A stretch of 64,000 bases of DNA from Clostridiales bacterium (GTDB lineage: Bacteria > Bacillota > Clostridia > Saccharofermentanales > Saccharofermentanaceae): contig JAFZBN010000002.1 in NCBI GenBank assembly GCA_017561715.1, forward strand, positions 30,627 to 94,626, read 5' to 3'. Positions 62,050-64,000 of this stretch are shown in pieces (position 1 is the stretch's first letter; each line of letters opens with the position of its first letter). The notes beneath the pieces were generated by a model, which was not told where the DNA came from, ran no database searches, and worked only from the letters and a program-made list of their open reading frames with translations. A program made the translations under genes and the position numbers.

Positions 62050-62760
62050 TTATCCGCGGGAAGAAAAATCCGCGTCGATCTCTTCACGCCAGGTCTCGTC
62101 CATTTTGCCCTTGGATCTCATGCTGCTGACGGCCTTGCCGACGCACGCGAAGTTGATCGCGGTGCCCTTGGCGTCGCAGTGATAGTTCACGGCGTGCTCC
62201 TTTTCGATGCCGAAAGATCTTGCTGTGCTGACCGCGTCGATATTCGCACCGAGGAACAGGAATTCCCATCCCTTTTCCTTCTTCTTTTCGATCATCTTCT
62301 TGACCTTGTCGGAAGAATATTCGCGAGAGCTGTTCTCCATGCCGTCTGTCGTGATCACGAAGATCGTGTGCGCCGGAACGTCCTCTTCCCTCACATACTT
62401 ATGGATGTCGGAGATGTGCTTGATCGTTCTGCCGATCGCGTCCAGAAGCGCCGTGGAACCTCTTACGAAATACTCCTTATCGGTCATCTTCTTGATCTCG
62501 GAAAGCTTCACTCTGTCATGAAGTGTTTCCACGACCGAATCGAAAAGCACCGTGGTAACGTAGCATTCGCCGTCCTCTTTTTTCTGCTTTCCGATCATGG
62601 AGTTAAAGCCTCCGATGGTGTCACTTTCAAGTCCGCCCATCGAACCCGATCTGTCGAGGATAAACACGATCTCGGTGATGTTGTTCTTGGCGTCCTTCTT
62701 CTCGACCTTCTTGCCCTCTGTCTTCTTCAGCTTCTCTTCGTTAACTAATGTCTTTCTCAT
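62050..62760 (-). CDS. Cytoplasmic von Willebrand factor A-domain protein
   Basis: A protein of 236 residues, essentially one vWA domain. The metal site (MIDAS) is complete: DRSGSM (about 36-41), T in GSTALLDA and D in TTDGMEN. No signal peptide is present. Similar proteins occur widely in Clostridia and Actinobacteria, often without fixed neighbours, and their partner is unknown. GGAGG lies 8 bases upstream. Confidence 0.88.
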   Translation of the reverse strand: MRKTLVNEEKLKKTEGKKVEKKDAKNNITEIVFILDRSGSMGGLESDTIGGFNSMIGKQKKEDGECYVTTVLFDSVVETLHDRVKLSEIKKMTDKEYFVRGSTALLDAIGRTIKHISDIHKYVREEDVPAHTIFVITTDGMENSSREYSSDKVKKMIEKKKEKGWEFLFLGANIDAVSTARSFGIEKEHAVNYHCDAKGTAINFACVGKAVSSMRSKGKMDETWREEIDADFSSRG

Positions 62761-62861
62761 CTTCTTTTCCTCCTGTTTATTCTTTCCGGATCTTCTCCGG
62801 ATCTCTCGCGGCGCTTTCTTTTTTCGCGCCGTCTCTCTTTCTTACAAGCTCATTAAACAGG

Positions 62862-62895
62862 AAAAGAAAAAAGAAAAGGTCGCCCGTCGGGCGAC
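62862..62895 (-). terminator. Terminator before the vWA gene
   Basis: GTCGCCC pairs with GGGCGAC (62879-62895), followed on the minus strand by a pyrimidine run (CTTTTCTTTTTTCTTTTCC). It ends the gene at 62964-64000. Confidence 0.8.
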
Positions 62896-62963
62896 ACTTT
62901 TCAAAACCGTTTTTCCGCTATTCGCTCAGGAGGAACCATTCAATATTCGGTCTTCACTTTTTG

Positions 62964-64000
62964 TTATTTCGGAAGATCTATATCAAAGATCTGATACTCT
63001 ACTTCCCGGCCCTGCGAGTCCTCCATGACCCAGTTCGAGTAATACTCGATATCCTTGATAATGAGTTCTCCTTCTTCTTTCATGGTGTACTCGATCTTCA
63101 TAAGGCCATTGTCCAGATAATGCAGTGAACAGATGCTGTTTCCGTCCTGTTCTTCGGTTTTCGCCCTCTCCGTATCGTAGTGGAGATAATCAAGGAAATA
63201 CTCTTTGTACAAAGAGGCAACATCATCGACCTTAATGACATCATCGATCGAATCCCCTCTCTTCAAATTCGCAAAATCGGAACCCGAATGCACCTTTCCG
63301 ACGACCAGTCCATATCCGACCGGTGAGGTACACCCGTTAGCTGGATAAGAGAAGAACTGATAGAGACGATAGTTGTTTTCCATCAAATACATCAGATAGA
63401 AGTCGTTACATGTCTTTTCTCTGCATGGGATGCGCAGGGGCTCGTAGTCTTCAGAAGGAATGAAATTATCAATAATGTAGCTGATGCTGTTCGATCGCAT
63501 GTCGGTTTTCGGTCCGTAATAATATTCATAGCCAAATCCGACCGTTTCCGCGTGATCAAACAGAAGGTCTTTCTCTTTCCATACTTTTCCCTGAGGCAGC
63601 TCTTGATACATTTCAAAGACCGAATTATGCATCATAACATATGCAGAATAGTCTTCATCCCAGTCAGCGACCGCATTGAGCGAAGAAGCTTTCTCAAGTT
63701 CTTCATCCGCGACATCATAGAGAAGGAAATACCCTCCCGAAACTTCTTTGCTTTCATCGAGCGGCCATGGCATAATTTTTTCGACCAAAAGCTTATAAAC
63801 GCCGCTATCATCGATTCCCTGTCCCGTCAGAAAAGCTCTTTGATCCGAATTTTCAATAAAGATAAATACCGCCAGGATCGAGTTATCTTCGAAGAATTTG
63901 CTGTCATACCCGGCATCTTCCGATGTAAGATCTACAAAAGAAGGATATCCGTTTCCTCCCTGATCCAGTGACATTCCCTCGTTATACTTCTGAACAAATG
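62964..64000 (-). CDS. Protein of unknown function, 5' end outside window
   Basis: At least 345 codons, with the frame open to the window edge; upstream of the first visible ATG (63974) it reads FVQKYNEG with no stop, so the true start lies outside. The visible part is acidic and aromatic (SLDQGGNGYPSFVDLTSEDA; WDEDYSAYVMMHNSVFEMYQ; ETVGFGYEYYYG) without a recognisable catalytic motif. The C-terminal part (DGNSICSLHYLDNGLMKIEY) looks beta-rich. Function not assigned. Confidence 0.75.
   Translation of the reverse strand, partial: FVQKYNEGMSLDQGGNGYPSFVDLTSEDAGYDSKFFEDNSILAVFIFIENSDQRAFLTGQGIDDSGVYKLLVEKIMPWPLDESKEVSGGYFLLYDVADEELEKASSLNAVADWDEDYSAYVMMHNSVFEMYQELPQGKVWKEKDLLFDHAETVGFGYEYYYGPKTDMRSNSISYIIDNFIPSEDYEPLRIPCREKTCNDFYLMYLMENNYRLYQFFSYPANGCTSPVGYGLVVGKVHSGSDFANLKRGDSIDDVIKVDDVASLYKEYFLDYLHYDTERAKTEEQDGNSICSLHYLDNGLMKIEYTMKEEGELIIKDIEYYSNWVMEDSQGREVEYQIFDIDLPK

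Noticed and set aside
1..64000. CRISPR arrays, insertion sequences and toxin-antitoxin pairs
   Set aside because: No regularly spaced direct repeats, transposase motifs or typical small paired genes were found on either strand.

Overview
The window reads as a chromosomal segment of an anaerobic Gram-positive Firmicute, most likely class Clostridia and an Oscillospiraceae- or Saccharofermentans-like plant-fibre lineage. The evidence is the S10-spc gene order with a zinc-type S14, the Firmicute neighbourhoods SRP RNA-dnaX-ybaB-recR, veg-ispE and rqcP-divIC, strong GGAGG ribosome sites, GTP-type PEP carboxykinase, formate-THF ligase, an MsmX-type sugar ATPase, and a GH5 cellulase plus a second secreted protein with cellulose-binding-like modules. 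Base composition is balanced by eye, except for a more A+T-rich stretch at about 41.6-46.1 kb. No phage, insertion sequence or CRISPR array was seen.

Layout. 1-10.3 kb (minus): rpsJ to secY ribosomal operon with a consensus promoter. 10.4-16.7 kb (minus): a CdaR-type regulator, ftsE-ftsX, a coiled-coil M23 hydrolase, a methyltransferase and hslO. 16.8-17.9 kb: shared sugar ABC ATPase. 18.1-22.9 kb (plus): argB-argD-argF-GNAT behind a tandem pair of ArgR-like boxes, then an XRE regulator. 22.9-24.2 kb (minus): veg and ispE. 24.4-30.9 kb (plus): fhs, a degenerate beta-lactamase-fold protein, SRP RNA, dnaX, ybaB, recR. 31-32 kb (minus): a small unknown gene, rqcP, divIC. 32-36 kb (plus): a metzincin-like protein, a zinc-ribbon/HD protein, pckG. 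36-41.6 kb: a lipoprotein (minus), then tRNA-Gly, tRNA-Thr, a sirtuin, two amidase_3 cell-wall enzymes and an SDR (plus). 41.6-46.1 kb (minus): an overlapping lipoprotein and a 1202-residue secreted protein with CBM2-like, calcium-loop, vWA-like and caspase-like parts. 46.2-56.8 kb (minus): tyrA, aroE-aroK fusion, aroB, aroA, aroC, aroQ-chorismate mutase fusion, then in the same run a membrane-anchored GH5 cellulase and a VanZ-like protein. 56.9-64 kb (minus): two paralogous solute-binding lipoproteins, a vWA protein and a partial unknown.

How it fits together. The aro block carries shikimate synthesis from dehydroquinate synthase to prephenate and arogenate/prephenate oxidation in six polypeptides, two of them fusions. 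FtsEX with the M23 hydrolase is a complete septal cell-wall-cleavage unit. The argBDF block supplies the middle of arginine synthesis under apparent ArgR control.

The least expected signal is a short motif, GAAAAGCAC, read by eye 19 times on the two strands (about 0.5 expected by chance), over half of them in the small intergenic fraction. Some copies are inverted pairs forming hairpins, as DNA uptake sequences do in Pasteurellaceae and Neisseria. Next come the caspase-like secreted protein and the cellulase with a 270-residue predicted cytoplasmic tail.
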